DNA from: Dietzia sp. JS16-p6b
GTDB lineage: Bacteria; Actinomycetota; Actinomycetes; Mycobacteriales; Mycobacteriaceae
DNA: 64,000 nucleotides
Reading direction: 5' to 3'
Assembly (NCBI RefSeq): GCF_003052165.1
Contig: NZ_CP024869.1
Coordinates: forward strand, 2,886,001 to 2,950,000
In this document: piece by piece, positions 17,915 through 26,583 of the stretch
How positions within the stretch are numbered: position 1 is the first letter of the stretch
Layout of the letters: each line of letters opens with the position of its first letter
The notes under the pieces: model-generated
Database searches by the model: none
What the model saw: only the letters and a program-made list of their open reading frames with translations
What the model was told of the DNA's origin: nothing
Position numbers and translations under genes: made by a program

Positions 17915-19311
17915 CAGGCCTCCTCGATGCTGACATGGGTGTGGACCAGCGCGCGGGGCAGGGTGCAGGAGCGGATGGCCAGCACCTCCTGCACGTGCTT
18001 CCGGGCGCCGCCGCCCGCGGCCGGACCGTTGGTGTACAGCGACTCGACCTCCCAGCCCACCGCCTCGGCCGCAGCCCGGTCCGGGACGCGGGCCGCCACC
18101 CGCAACCGCACCTCGACCGGGTCGCCGGCCTCGGCCAGCCCTCGGAAGGCGGCTCCGGCCCCGATCAGTTCCACCAGTACGGTCTGCTCGTCCAGCCCGT
18201 GGACGTCGACCAGGCGGCGGCGCACGATGTCCGCGGCCAGCTCGGCGCGGTCCAGGGCGCGGGGCCCGGCGTAGCTGATCTGCCCCTCCCCCAGCCAGCC
18301 ACCGCGGAAGCCCAGGGTGACCTTGAGCTCGTCCGGTCGCGCCGTCCCGTCGCCGCCGGTGACCTGCACGCGGTCGGGGCCGACCTGGTCGAGAGTCACG
18401 CCGGAGAAATCCGCGACGACGTCGGGGGTGACGTAGGCCGAGGGGTCGCCCACCTCGTACAGCAGCTGCTCGGTCACGGTGCGGGTGTCGATGAGCCCCC
18501 CGGAGCCCGGCAGCTTGGACAGCACGGCCTGGCCGTCGGCGGCCACGTCCGCGAACGGGAAACCCAGACGATCCAGGCCCGGGACGGGCTTGGTGACGGG
18601 GTCGGCGAAGTACCCGCCCGTCAGCTGGCCCGCGCACTCCAGCAGGTGCCCCACCACGGTCCCCTGGCCGAGCAGAGTGGGGTCCCCGGCCAGGTCCCAG
18701 CCGTGCTCGTGGGCGATCGCGCCCAGGTACAGCGCGGGATCGGCCAGGCGGCCGGCGATCACCACGTCGGCGCCCCCGGCCAGCGCCTCGGCGACCGGCG
18801 CGGCCCCCAGATAGGCGTTGGCGGAGACCACCTCGTCGGACTCGGCCGACAGCGGCCGGCCGGTCTCCCACAGGACGGGGTCGATGCGGCGCACGGCGTC
18901 GAGCACGTCGTCGCCGCTGATCACCCCCACCCGCGTCCCGGTGAGCCCGTGCTCCCGGGCGATCTCGACGGCGAGCGCGCCCGCTGCGACCGGGTCGGCC
19001 GCGCCGCCGTTGGTGATGATGGTCGTGCCGTTGCGGCGGCAGTCCGGCAGCGTGGCCTCCACCCGGCGCCGGAGCAACGGGTCGTATCCGTGGCCCGCGC
19101 CGGAGATCCGCTGCGCGTTGGCCGCGGCGATGGTCCGCTCCCCGAGGACCTCGAAGACCAGGTAGTCGAGCGCGGCGGAGCGGGCGAGCTCGGCGGCCGG
19201 GTCGATGCGGTCGCCCGCGAACCCCGCGCCCGCGCCCAGCCGGATCGTGCGGCCCGGGCCTCGGCCCGTGCGGCCCGAACCGCGGTTCATGATTTCCGGC
19301 CCGCGGCTCAT
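17914..19311 (-). CDS. Acyclic terpene utilization AtuA family protein (DUF1446)
   Basis: About 465 residues. The DUF1446 opening is clear: IRLGAGAGFAGDRIDPA, then LDYLVFEVLGERT, and later TNGGAADPVAAG and VVIAGRLADPALYLG. AtuA proteins occur in citronellol/geraniol degradation clusters, but most family members sit elsewhere and their reaction is not firmly known. Here there is no other atu gene; the neighbours are a CitMHS carrier and a LysR regulator, suggesting metabolism of a di- or tricarboxylate. The start at 19311 overlaps the transporter stop (ATGA); an ATG at 19290 is possible. Confidence 0.83.
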   Translation of the reverse strand: MSRGPEIMNRGSGRTGRGPGRTIRLGAGAGFAGDRIDPAAELARSAALDYLVFEVLGERTIAAANAQRISGAGHGYDPLLRRRVEATLPDCRRNGTTIITNGGAADPVAAGALAVEIAREHGLTGTRVGVISGDDVLDAVRRIDPVLWETGRPLSAESDEVVSANAYLGAAPVAEALAGGADVVIAGRLADPALYLGAIAHEHGWDLAGDPTLLGQGTVVGHLLECAGQLTGGYFADPVTKPVPGLDRLGFPFADVAADGQAVLSKLPGSGGLIDTRTVTEQLLYEVGDPSAYVTPDVVADFSGVTLDQVGPDRVQVTGGDGTARPDELKVTLGFRGGWLGEGQISYAGPRALDRAELAADIVRRRLVDVHGLDEQTVLVELIGAGAAFRGLAEAGDPVEVRLRVAARVPDRAAAEAVGWEVESLYTNGPAAGGGARKHVQEVLAIRSCTLPRALVHTHVSIEEA

Positions 19312-20768
19312 GCGGTCGCCCCGAAGGCGATGACGCCGGTCAGCAGCGCCACGACGACCATGACGATGCTCACCAGCCACGCCCAGCCGAACAGCGCCTT
19401 GATGTGCTTGCCGATGTCCACGCCTGCCAGGCCCACGAGCAGGTAGAAGGAGCCGGTGAGGGGGCTGATCGGGAAGCCGACCGTCTCCTGGCCGAGCAGC
19501 GCGGCCTGCGTCATCTCGATGGAGGACACCCCGTACTGCTCCCCGAGGGCGTTGAGGACGGGAAGGACCCCGAAGTAGAACGCGTCCGGCCCGAACAGCA
19601 GGCTCAGCGGGACGCCGAGGATGCCGATGATCACCGGCAGGCCCGGCGCGGCGGAGGAGGGGATCACGGACGTCGCCGCGTCGGCCATGGCCGTGATCAT
19701 CCCCGACCCCTCGAGGATCCCGAGGAACGATCCCGCGGCGAGCAGGGTGGTCGCCATGAGCATCGCGCCGGTGGCGTGGGCCTCGATGCGGGCGGTCTGG
19801 CTCTTGAGTCCCGGGTAGTTGACGACCAGCGCCACCACGACGCCGACGAGGAAGATCAGCTCCGGCGGGGCCACGCCCACGATGAGCGCGGCCAGCACCG
19901 CGATCGTCAGCGCCGCGTTGAACCACATCAGGCGGGGGCGGCGCAGCGCGCGCTCCTCCTCGGTGAGCTCGTCGACGCCGGCGGGCTCGGCCTGGTCCTC
20001 CGGGGCCGGCTCATCGGCGGGCGGGGTGTCGCCCGTGGTCGGGGGGCCGGCGGGCGTTGTCGTCGTCGTCGTGGTTGTGGTGGTGGTCGCCGCGGCCGGC
20101 GCGGTCGTGGCCGGCTCGAACTGCAGGGCCCCGATCCGCCGGGCCTCCCGGGCGCCGAGGAACCAGGCGATGGCCAGGGCGACCACCATGCCGGCGAGCT
20201 GGGCGGGGATGAGCGGCACCCACAGGTCGTTGGCGGGGACGCCGGCGGTCGCCGCGGCCCGCGCGGTGGGCCCGCCCCAGGGGAGCAGGTTCATGGTCCC
20301 GGCGCCCAGGCCCACGCACACGCTCAGCGTCAGCCGGCTCATGCCCAGGCGGTCGAAGAGCGGGATCATGGCCGGGATGGTGATGAGGAACGTGGTGGCC
20401 CCGGCGCCGTCGAGGTGGGCGGCCATCGCCAGCGCGGTGGTGGCCACGCAGATGGTGACCGGGGCGTTGCCCGCCCAGCGGACGATGCACCGGATCAGCG
20501 GGTCGAAGAGCCCGGCGTCGCGCATCACCCCGAAGTAGGTGATGGCGAAGACGAACATCACCGTCACCCCGACCACGCCGCCCAGCCCGTCGGCGACGAA
20601 CTCGCCGATCTCCGCCGGTCCGAACCCGGCGATCAGGGCAAAGACGATCGGCACCCCCGCCAGCGCCACCACCGCCGCCACGCGGTTGGAGAGCAGCAGA
20701 GCCAGAATCACCCCGATGGTGAGAAAACCTGCCCATGCGAGCACGAGAGCCCCTTTCGTCGGCTCCAC
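19308..20768 (-). CDS. CitMHS-family citrate/metal complex symporter
   Basis: 486 residues and about twelve membrane segments. CitMHS transporters import citrate complexed with divalent metals, with protons. Family features include FGVMRDAGLFDPL in helix 3, the HLDGAGATTFLITIPAMIPL segment and C-terminal GQETVGFPISPLTGSFYLL. The central cytoplasmic loop (about residues 215-275) carries a run of eleven threonines and many Pro, Glu and Asp, encoded by ACN repeats at 20056-20088; this low-complexity loop is unusual. GTG start at 20768. Followed by AtuA with a four-base overlap; divergent from the LysR gene, its probable regulator. Confidence 0.88.
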   Translation of the reverse strand: MEPTKGALVLAWAGFLTIGVILALLLSNRVAAVVALAGVPIVFALIAGFGPAEIGEFVADGLGGVVGVTVMFVFAITYFGVMRDAGLFDPLIRCIVRWAGNAPVTICVATTALAMAAHLDGAGATTFLITIPAMIPLFDRLGMSRLTLSVCVGLGAGTMNLLPWGGPTARAAATAGVPANDLWVPLIPAQLAGMVVALAIAWFLGAREARRIGALQFEPATTAPAAATTTTTTTTTTTPAGPPTTGDTPPADEPAPEDQAEPAGVDELTEEERALRRPRLMWFNAALTIAVLAALIVGVAPPELIFLVGVVVALVVNYPGLKSQTARIEAHATGAMLMATTLLAAGSFLGILEGSGMITAMADAATSVIPSSAAPGLPVIIGILGVPLSLLFGPDAFYFGVLPVLNALGEQYGVSSIEMTQAALLGQETVGFPISPLTGSFYLLVGLAGVDIGKHIKALFGWAWLVSIVMVVVALLTGVIAFGATA

Positions 20769-20773
20769 ACAGT

Positions 20774-20787
20774 GTGAGGTGACTCAC
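20774..20787. promoter_or_regulatory. Candidate LysR operator
   Basis: Inverted repeat GTGAG-N4-CTCAC in the 60-base gap between the divergent CitMHS and LysR genes. LysR regulators usually bind a dyad in exactly this place. Its identity as a binding site is inferred. Confidence 0.4.
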
Positions 20788-20828
20788 GTTATGCAGTCCA
20801 ACATCATTCGGCGATAGATTCATGTGCC

Positions 20829-21854
20829 ATGAGCATGAATCTGGGCGTGCATCACCTCCGGGCCATCGTCGCCGTCGCCCATCACCGCAGCTTCACGCTC
20901 GCCGCCGCCGAACTAGGGGTCGCGCAGTCCTCGCTCAGCCGCACCGTGCTGGAGGCCGAGCGTCGGCTGCGCACCCCGCTGTTCCAGCGCAGCACCCGCC
21001 GCGTCCTGCTGACCAGTGACGGGGAGGCCGTGGTGACCGTGGCGCAGGGTGTGATCGAGCACGTCGACACCGGGCTGGCCCACATCGAGGGCTACCTCGC
21101 CGGCACCAGGGGGAGCATCACCATCGCCACGCTGCCGTCCCTGGCCGCGACCCTGCTGCCGCCGATGATCCGCGTCTACCAGCGGCTCCACCCCGACGTG
21201 GCGGTGCACGTGGAGGACAACCTCAGCGACCAGGTGACCGAGCACCTGCGCAGCGGGCGGGCCGACCTCGCGCTGACCACGCATCCGGGGGACGGCCGCT
21301 CCGGAGGCGACTCGGGCGGCGGCGCGGGCGACGACTCGGCCGGCGGCTCGGGCGGCGGCTCGGAGTACGTGGCGCGGCCCATCGCCACGGACAGCTTCTT
21401 CCTGGCCGTGCACCCCGATCACCGGCTCGCCGGTGCCGAGACCGTGGAGTGGAGCGATCTGCAGTCCGAGCCGCTGATCGCCTTCGGCCCGGCCTCCAGC
21501 GTGCACAAGGCGGTGTCCGCCGCCCTGGACGACGCCGCCGTCTCCCCCGCCACGATCGTGCGCGCCCAGAACGTGGCCGCCGTCGCCGGCCTGGCCGCCT
21601 CGGGCCTGGGCGTGGCGCCCGTCCCGGGCTTCGTGTTGCCGCTCATGCGCTTCGCCGGCCTGACCTTTGTGCCCCTCGTACCGGAGCGCTCCCGCACCAT
21701 CACCCTGGTCCGCCACCGGGACCGCCCGCTCTCCCCCGCCGTCAGCGCATGGATGGACGTGGTGGACCGGCATCTGGGCTCCGGTCCGGAGGGGCTGCCC
21801 GGCGTGCGCTGGGTGCGGCCCGGAGCCGGGCCGGGGGGTGGGGTCGCCGGGTAG
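20829..21854 (+). CDS. LysR-family regulator with Gly/Ser-rich insertion
   Basis: 341 residues, slightly long for the family (about 300). The N-terminal helix-turn-helix is standard (FTLAAAELGVAQSSLSRTV) and is followed by the linker helix. The effector-binding domain begins at about residue 92 (GSITIATLPSLAATLLPPMI). At about residues 155-182, between the strand LALTTHP and the strand after YVARPIA, lies a stretch made only of Gly, Ser, Asp and a few others; it is in frame and looks like expansion of a surface loop. Divergent from the CitMHS-AtuA operon, which it presumably activates on binding the substrate. Confidence 0.9.
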   Translation: MSMNLGVHHLRAIVAVAHHRSFTLAAAELGVAQSSLSRTVLEAERRLRTPLFQRSTRRVLLTSDGEAVVTVAQGVIEHVDTGLAHIEGYLAGTRGSITIATLPSLAATLLPPMIRVYQRLHPDVAVHVEDNLSDQVTEHLRSGRADLALTTHPGDGRSGGDSGGGAGDDSAGGSGGGSEYVARPIATDSFFLAVHPDHRLAGAETVEWSDLQSEPLIAFGPASSVHKAVSAALDDAAVSPATIVRAQNVAAVAGLAASGLGVAPVPGFVLPLMRFAGLTFVPLVPERSRTITLVRHRDRPLSPAVSAWMDVVDRHLGSGPEGLPGVRWVRPGAGPGGGVAG

Positions 21855-21873
21855 GGATGGCCCGGCCCCGTGA

Positions 21874-21897
21874 TGCTCCGGCCGCGCAAACGGAGCA
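21874..21897. terminator. Hairpin between convergent LysR and amidase genes
   Basis: Perfect 7-base arms TGCTCCG and CGGAGCA around a 10-base loop, in the 58-base gap between two converging genes. A bidirectional terminator is the simplest reading. Confidence 0.5.
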
Positions 21898-21912
21898 CCA
21901 TGAGGCGAGGGG

Positions 21913-23349
21913 TCAGACCGTGGTGACGTGGACCCCGGGGCGGCGGGCGGACCAGGGCATCGCGGCCTCGAGCTGCGCCGCCACCCGGAGGAGCATCGAC
22001 TCCGAGCACATCGGCCCGGCGAGCTGCACGCCGATCGGCAGGCCATCCCGAGACTGCCCCAGCGGCAGGCTGATCGACGGCGTCCCGGTGGTGTTGAACA
22101 GCGGGGTGAACGAGAACGCGTCGAAGATCCTGCGGGTCCACCCGAGGTCGTCCAGGTCGGCGTTCGCATCCAGGTAGCCCAGCGGCATGGCGGGGTGGTT
22201 GGTCGTGGGGGTGAGCAGGATGTCGTGGTCACCGAAGAACCGGCCCACCTCCCGCGAGACCGCGGTGAACGTCGCGGTGGCCGCCGCCATGTCCAGGACG
22301 GTCAGGCCCCGACCGAATTGCACGCACGCCCACGTGGTGGCCTCCAGGTTGTCCGGGCCCGCGGTCGTGCCACTCATCGCCTCCACCCCCATGACCGATT
22401 CCGCCAGGAAGGCCGCCCACGCCTTGGCCGTGGCCTGCAGGAACTCCTCCCACTCGAAGGCGGGCGTCGCCCGCTCCACGTGGTGGCCGGCCCCCTCGAG
22501 CGTCCTCGCGACCTGCTCCACCGCGGCCACCACCTCGGGGTCGACCGCCGTGCCCGCCCACGAGTCCGTGTGCAGCGCAATGCGCAGCCGGCCCGGATCG
22601 GCGCCCACCTCCCGGGCCCACGGCCGTTCCGGCGGGGCGATGATGAACCGGTCGCCCGGGTAGCTCACCGCGACCTCGTCGAGCAGGGCCGCGGCATCCC
22701 GGACGGTCCGGGTGACGGCGAACTCGATGGCCTTGCCGCTCAACGCGGTGCTGTCGAGATCCGGGCCGAGCGGTACCCGGCCCCGGCTCGGCTTGAGGCC
22801 CACCAGCCCGTTGACCGCCGCCGGGATCCGGATGGAACCGCCCCCGTCGTTGGCGTGGGCCATCGGGATCGCCCCGGCAGCCACCAGCGCCCCGGACCCG
22901 CCGCTCGAGCCGCCCGCGCTCCGCGAGGTGTCCCAGGGGTTCCGGGTGGAGCCGTAGACCAGGGCCTCCGTGTTGGCGTTGTAGCCGAACTCCGGCGTGG
23001 TGGAGACCGCGACCGTCGCCAGGCCGGCAGCCCGGAACCGCTCCATCAGATGCGTGTCCGCCGGCGGGACCACCCCGTCGGCCAACATCCTCGTGCCCAT
23101 GCGGGTGGGCACGCCCTCGGCATGGCAGACCAGGTCCTTGATCACGAACGGCACCCCCGCGAAGGTCCCTTCCGAGGCGTGGTCGAGTGGCGTGTCGAAC
23201 GGCCCCGACGCCACGGCGTTGATGTGCGCGTTGACCGCGGCGATTCCGTCGGTGGCGAGCGTCGCCAATTCGTCCGCGGTGACCTCACCGGCGGCGACCA
23301 TCGCGGCGAGCGACGTCGCGTCCTGTGCTGAGTATTCCTCGACGTTCAC
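21913..23349 (-). CDS. Amidase signature family hydrolase
   Basis: 478 residues. The amidase signature is complete: the catalytic lysine in PFVIKDLVCHAEG (about residue 70), the Gly/Ser-rich core SAGGSSGGSGALVAAG with the cis-Ser and nucleophile Ser, then GGGSIRIPAAVNGLVGLKPSRGR (given in parts as GGGSIRIPA and GLVGLKPSRGR). Such enzymes hydrolyse amides of carboxylic acids, releasing ammonia or amines. I chose the GTG at 23349 because it follows an AGGAGG ribosome site by four bases; the open frame runs another 480 bases upstream without support. Divergent from the LuxR-family regulator, a possible regulatory pair. Confidence 0.9.
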   Translation of the reverse strand: MNVEEYSAQDATSLAAMVAAGEVTADELATLATDGIAAVNAHINAVASGPFDTPLDHASEGTFAGVPFVIKDLVCHAEGVPTRMGTRMLADGVVPPADTHLMERFRAAGLATVAVSTTPEFGYNANTEALVYGSTRNPWDTSRSAGGSSGGSGALVAAGAIPMAHANDGGGSIRIPAAVNGLVGLKPSRGRVPLGPDLDSTALSGKAIEFAVTRTVRDAAALLDEVAVSYPGDRFIIAPPERPWAREVGADPGRLRIALHTDSWAGTAVDPEVVAAVEQVARTLEGAGHHVERATPAFEWEEFLQATAKAWAAFLAESVMGVEAMSGTTAGPDNLEATTWACVQFGRGLTVLDMAAATATFTAVSREVGRFFGDHDILLTPTTNHPAMPLGYLDANADLDDLGWTRRIFDAFSFTPLFNTTGTPSISLPLGQSRDGLPIGVQLAGPMCSESMLLRVAAQLEAAMPWSARRPGVHVTTV

Positions 23350-23481
23350 GGGTCCTCCTGGGGTTGGCATCCGGCGCCTCTTACGCCGACTGCCCGAATG
23401 GTGGCACCATGTGCTCCAGGTCACATCGGCCGAATGGCCGATGCCCCTTTCCGCCCCGGCCTGCGACGATCGGAGGTGTGC

Positions 23482-24483
23482 GTGACGCCGGAGATGACGT
23501 GGTGGGTCCGTCTCGCCGACAGCGTGCGCGCCGCCGGCCGGGGTGAGGCCCCCCTGGACGAGCCGGTGCGCATGGTCCGCGACGGGCTGGGGTTCGACTG
23601 CGCCACGCTCGTCGGGCCTCAGCGGGCCACCACCGGCCAGGCGCACCCCGTCCTGGTGAACCTCGACTACCCCGGCGACGCCATCCGGTTCATCTCCACC
23701 ACCTACGCGGCGGAGTGTCCCGCGCACCGTTACATCACCGAGCAGCGCGTGGCCGGACGGTTCATCGACCTGCCGTACGACTTCCGCTCCTCGCGCACCT
23801 ACCGGGAGGCGCTCAAGCCCAACGGCTTCCACGAGGGCCTCACGCTCCCCCTCGGCGTGCTCCGCCCCGGTTCACCCCGCCCGGGATTCCTGGCGCTGAG
23901 CTCCACCCACGGCCGGCCACTGCGTGACGAGGCCCTGCTCGGGCTGACAATGCTCGCCAGCGAGATCGCCTCCCTGACCGATCCCCGGGCGACTCGCCCT
24001 CCCGCCCCCGCGGACCTCGTGGTGTGGGTGGGCCGCGGCACGCTCGACGTGCGGGTGGGTGACGTGGCCGCCGGCCCCTTCACCGCCAGAGACCTCTCTC
24101 GGATCGGGGCTCTGCACCAGCGCACCGGGGCGGCGCTGGGCTTCCGGCACCTCGACGACTCACGGGGCTGGTGGCACGTCACCACCGACGCCGCCGGGGA
24201 CGGGGTCCTGATCCGCATCCAGCAGGCCGAGTGCGGTGATCACCTCACCCCGCGGGAACTCGATGTGGTGGGTCTGCTGTCCCGCGGGTGGACCAACGAC
24301 GAGATCGCCACTGCCCTGGGGATCTCCGTGCGGACCACCCGGACCCACGTGGAGGCCGCGCTGATGAAGCTCGGAGTGCCCAACCGGACCGCTCTCGGGC
24401 GGGAGGCGCTTCTCCGCGATCTCGACAGCCTCGACGCGATCCGCTGCGTGGCCGAGGCGAGTCACCGCTCGCTGCCCGCGTAG
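23482..24483 (+). CDS. LuxR-family transcriptional regulator
   Basis: 333 residues. The C-terminus is a classical LuxR/NarL helix-turn-helix: LTPRELDVVGLLSRGWTNDE, then IATALGISVRTTRTHVEAAL with the recognition helix, and a dimer helix. The N-terminal 260 residues look like a GAF-type sensory fold but with no recognisable ligand signature. There is no receiver domain, so control is by a small molecule, not by phosphorylation. The GTG at 23482 is favoured by a GGAGG site five bases upstream. Divergent from the amidase gene (gap 23350-23481). Confidence 0.82.
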   Translation: MTPEMTWWVRLADSVRAAGRGEAPLDEPVRMVRDGLGFDCATLVGPQRATTGQAHPVLVNLDYPGDAIRFISTTYAAECPAHRYITEQRVAGRFIDLPYDFRSSRTYREALKPNGFHEGLTLPLGVLRPGSPRPGFLALSSTHGRPLRDEALLGLTMLASEIASLTDPRATRPPAPADLVVWVGRGTLDVRVGDVAAGPFTARDLSRIGALHQRTGAALGFRHLDDSRGWWHVTTDAAGDGVLIRIQQAECGDHLTPRELDVVGLLSRGWTNDEIATALGISVRTTRTHVEAALMKLGVPNRTALGREALLRDLDSLDAIRCVAEASHRSLPA

Positions 24484-24506
24484 ATGGGCACGGGCCCGGA
24501 CATGCG

Positions 24507-24540
24507 CGGACCCCGGGCCGCGGGTGCGGTCCGGGGTCCG
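24507..24540. terminator. Strong GC hairpin after the LuxR-family gene
   Basis: Perfect 10-base arms CGGACCCCGG and CCGGGGTCCG with a 14-base loop, 24 bases past the regulator stop. No T-tract, as is common for actinobacterial terminators. The gene beyond (24648-24824) is on the opposite strand, so it may serve both. Confidence 0.65.
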
Positions 24541-24560
24541 TGTAGTGCCTCAGGTGGAGT

Positions 24561-24592
24561 GCGCGACTTGTTGCGGGCGCGACTTGTTGCGG
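24561..24592. repeat. Two-copy 16-base tandem repeat
   Basis: The unit GCGCGACTTGTTGCGG occurs twice back to back and is followed by four more matching bases. It lies between the terminator hairpin and a small minus-strand gene; probably replication slippage, with no function apparent. Confidence 0.6.
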
Positions 24593-24647
24593 GCGCGTCA
24601 GGCGGCGCGCGGCCGTGCGTGCCGGGTGGCCGGGAGAGGCCTCCCGG

Positions 24648-24824
24648 TCAGGAGATGCCGCCGAGGAGGTCGGTGGGCAGCATCCCGGTCAGCGAGTCGG
24701 TGCCGCTGCCGTTGCCACTGCTGGCCCCCTGGAGCAGCGAACCCAGGCCGAGCGATCCCAGGATGGGGGCGGCGAGCGAGCCGAGAGCGAGTGAGCCGAG
24801 CGAGCCGATGGCGTCTGAACCCAT
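24648..24824 (-). CDS. Small hydrophobic Gly-Ser-Leu repeat protein (58 aa)
   Basis: I do not recognise a family. The 58-residue frame begins MGSDAIGSLGSLALGSLA and repeats the tripeptide Gly-Ser-Leu six times in the first 30 residues, then a polar Ser/Gly/Asn segment and a Leu/Gly-rich end. There is an AAAGGA ribosome site about ten bases before the ATG, and the codon third positions are GC-rich as in neighbouring genes, so I take it as real. It has no signal peptide of classical form. Short, amphipathic proteins of mycolata include PorA-type porins and secreted peptides; that comparison is only of size and composition. Coding status needs proteomic support, and the divergent gap 24825-25019 would carry its promoter. 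Confidence 0.5.
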   Translation of the reverse strand: MGSDAIGSLGSLALGSLAAPILGSLGLGSLLQGASSGNGSGTDSLTGMLPTDLLGGIS

Positions 24825-25019
24825 GAGTAGGCGTCCTTTCGGGTGGGTGCGGGTGACGCGGCGCGGTGGGCGCCTGCCCTACCGACGGTAGCAGCGGTGT
24901 GCCGCATATCACACCGCCGCGCGCATTGTTGCGGCAGGCCCCGACCGCAACTTCGGAAGTCACCGGGCGAAATGTGACAGGCCGCTCCGGGATCGCCCCC
25001 CGTCGTACAGAATCGTGGC

Positions 25020-25685
25020 GTGAGAGAAGTCGACCTTCCCCATCCCGACGCAATGTCCCCCAGGTGGTCCGCACTGGCCGCGGTGCTCGCCGCGTACGGG
25101 CCGCGCTGGGCGGAATCGGCCTACGCGAACGAGTCGACGTGGCATTACGACGACGGCGGCGGCAACTGGGCCGACATCCGCTTCGCCGGCGAGGGGCGGG
25201 CGGTGCTCCTGGGTCACGACCACGAGTACTCCACCACCTACTTCCGCGCCGCTGCCGAGTACTTCGGGGAGCCCGAGACCGACCTCCTGGCGGGATGCCC
25301 CGCGTGGTGGGCCGAGGCGATCGGTGACTACCTCGAGCGCATCGACTCCGAGGGCATGTGGATCGGGTTCATCTACGGGTACGACGGCGGCACGTGGACG
25401 CGCGCTGACTACGACGCCGACGACGGCTTCACCGCCCTGAACCTGCCTGCCCTCGACGACCGGGCCGTGCTCAAGCAGATCACCGAGCAACTCTCGATGT
25501 CCATCGGCGGCCGCCCCGCCGGCGCGGCACCCGCCCCGGCCCTCCTCGACCGAATGCTCGCCGAATGCCCCGACCTCAGCGCTGACACCGCGCAGGCGCT
25601 CCTGGGTGGGCGCGGGCTGGATGTCGACGCGGCCCTGCGCGCAGCGCACCAGTTCCGGCGGGGGCCACAGGAGCACGCCACGTAG
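25020..25685 (+). CDS. Hypothetical protein rich in acidic and aromatic residues
   Basis: 221 residues from a GTG start. No family recognised. The first 150 residues contain several aromatic-acidic motifs (STWHYDDGGGNWADIRFAG, LLGHDHEYSTTYFRAAA, CPAWWAEAIGDYLE) and read like a compact cytoplasmic globular domain, of the kind seen in SUKH/Smi1-type or other immunity-like proteins, though I see no true match. The C-terminal 50 residues include a UBA-like helical end (LLGGRGLDVDAALRAAHQF). No membrane segment or signal. Stands alone, followed by a broken gene. Confidence 0.6.
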   Translation: MREVDLPHPDAMSPRWSALAAVLAAYGPRWAESAYANESTWHYDDGGGNWADIRFAGEGRAVLLGHDHEYSTTYFRAAAEYFGEPETDLLAGCPAWWAEAIGDYLERIDSEGMWIGFIYGYDGGTWTRADYDADDGFTALNLPALDDRAVLKQITEQLSMSIGGRPAGAAPAPALLDRMLAECPDLSADTAQALLGGRGLDVDAALRAAHQFRRGPQEHAT

Positions 25686-25727
25686 CGAAGACCGTGAGTG
25701 TCTGCCTGGCGCCATACGCTGCCCGCG

Positions 25728-26226
25728 ATGTCTGACAATGCTGTGAGAGTGGCCTATGCCGATGAGTCATTTCGCGAGGCATCGAACGGCGGGTTCTACG
25801 TCCTCGCCGCGGCGGTGTGTGAAGACTGCGTCCGTGACACGGTTCGTGCGGCCATGCAGATGCTTCGAGGAAGACGACAGACGCCCACACTGAATTGGAA
25901 CGAGATGGACGCCAGTCAGCGGACCACTGCTGCGGCGACAGTCGCTGCTTTGGATGGCTTCCATATCGTCGCGATCGGAACACCGGTCCCCCGTACCCGC
26001 CAAGTGCGCGCACGAGCGAGACGTCGCAACAGTCCGCGGTGCTCGGTTCTCGCTCCCCAAGGGTTCGCGCTTCCACGTCGAGCACGTGCCCGGCAGGCAG
26101 GAGCCTAAACTGTGGTCTGCCGATCTCGTGGCCGGCGCAGTCCGCGCTAGCCGTCAGGGCGACGCGACTTTTCGACGAGAACTGGACCACTGCTTGTACG
26201 AGATTGACCTGGATACCCGCACCTGA
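25728..26226 (+). pseudogene. DUF3800-like protein, broken by frameshift/deletion
   Basis: The first frame (from ATG 25728) reads VAYADESFREASNGGFYVLA, with the Asp-Glu of a DUF3800-like RNase H-type fold, and continues to GFHIVAIGTPVP. It then degenerates at about 25990-26015. The homologous continuation appears in the next frame as RDVATVRGARFSLPKGS and KLWSADLVAGAVRASRQGD, ending at 26226. DUF3800 proteins are small, probably nuclease-like, and often belong to mobile elements or defence islands. The join lacks the expected middle segment, so both a frameshift and an internal deletion seem to have occurred. The family assignment is tentative. Confidence 0.5.
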
Positions 26227-26583
26227 CGAACTCCGGACATGCGTAAGGCCAGGGTCCCGGTCTGCCCCGGGTGCACCTGGCCTTGCGACTCGCCCGGCAC
26301 CCGCGGTGCCGCGCTCTCGACTCACGGTACCCGGCCGCATCCACGGTGCAACACCTCTGCACTCACTCGCCGCGGAGATCCTGACCAAAGTGGACCGAGG
26401 GTAGTTCGCGTGGTCGATCACGCCGGTGCATTGACCATCCGACCTCAAGCCGGGGTCGGGGAATGTCGCACCGGGCGGGCATCTACACCGGTTCTACCTC
26501 GCTGACTCGGGGTGACGCCCTATGCCCGCAGAGCATCCCCGTAGCCGGTCGCCATTGTCCGACTCGAGTGCCAGAGTGGACCC
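26227..26583. other. Intergenic region without recognisable gene
   Basis: 357 bases upstream of ligD. I see no coding frame with good ribosome site or codon pattern, no repeat, and no RNA gene. It presumably includes the ligD promoter and debris of the broken gene upstream. Confidence 0.5.
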
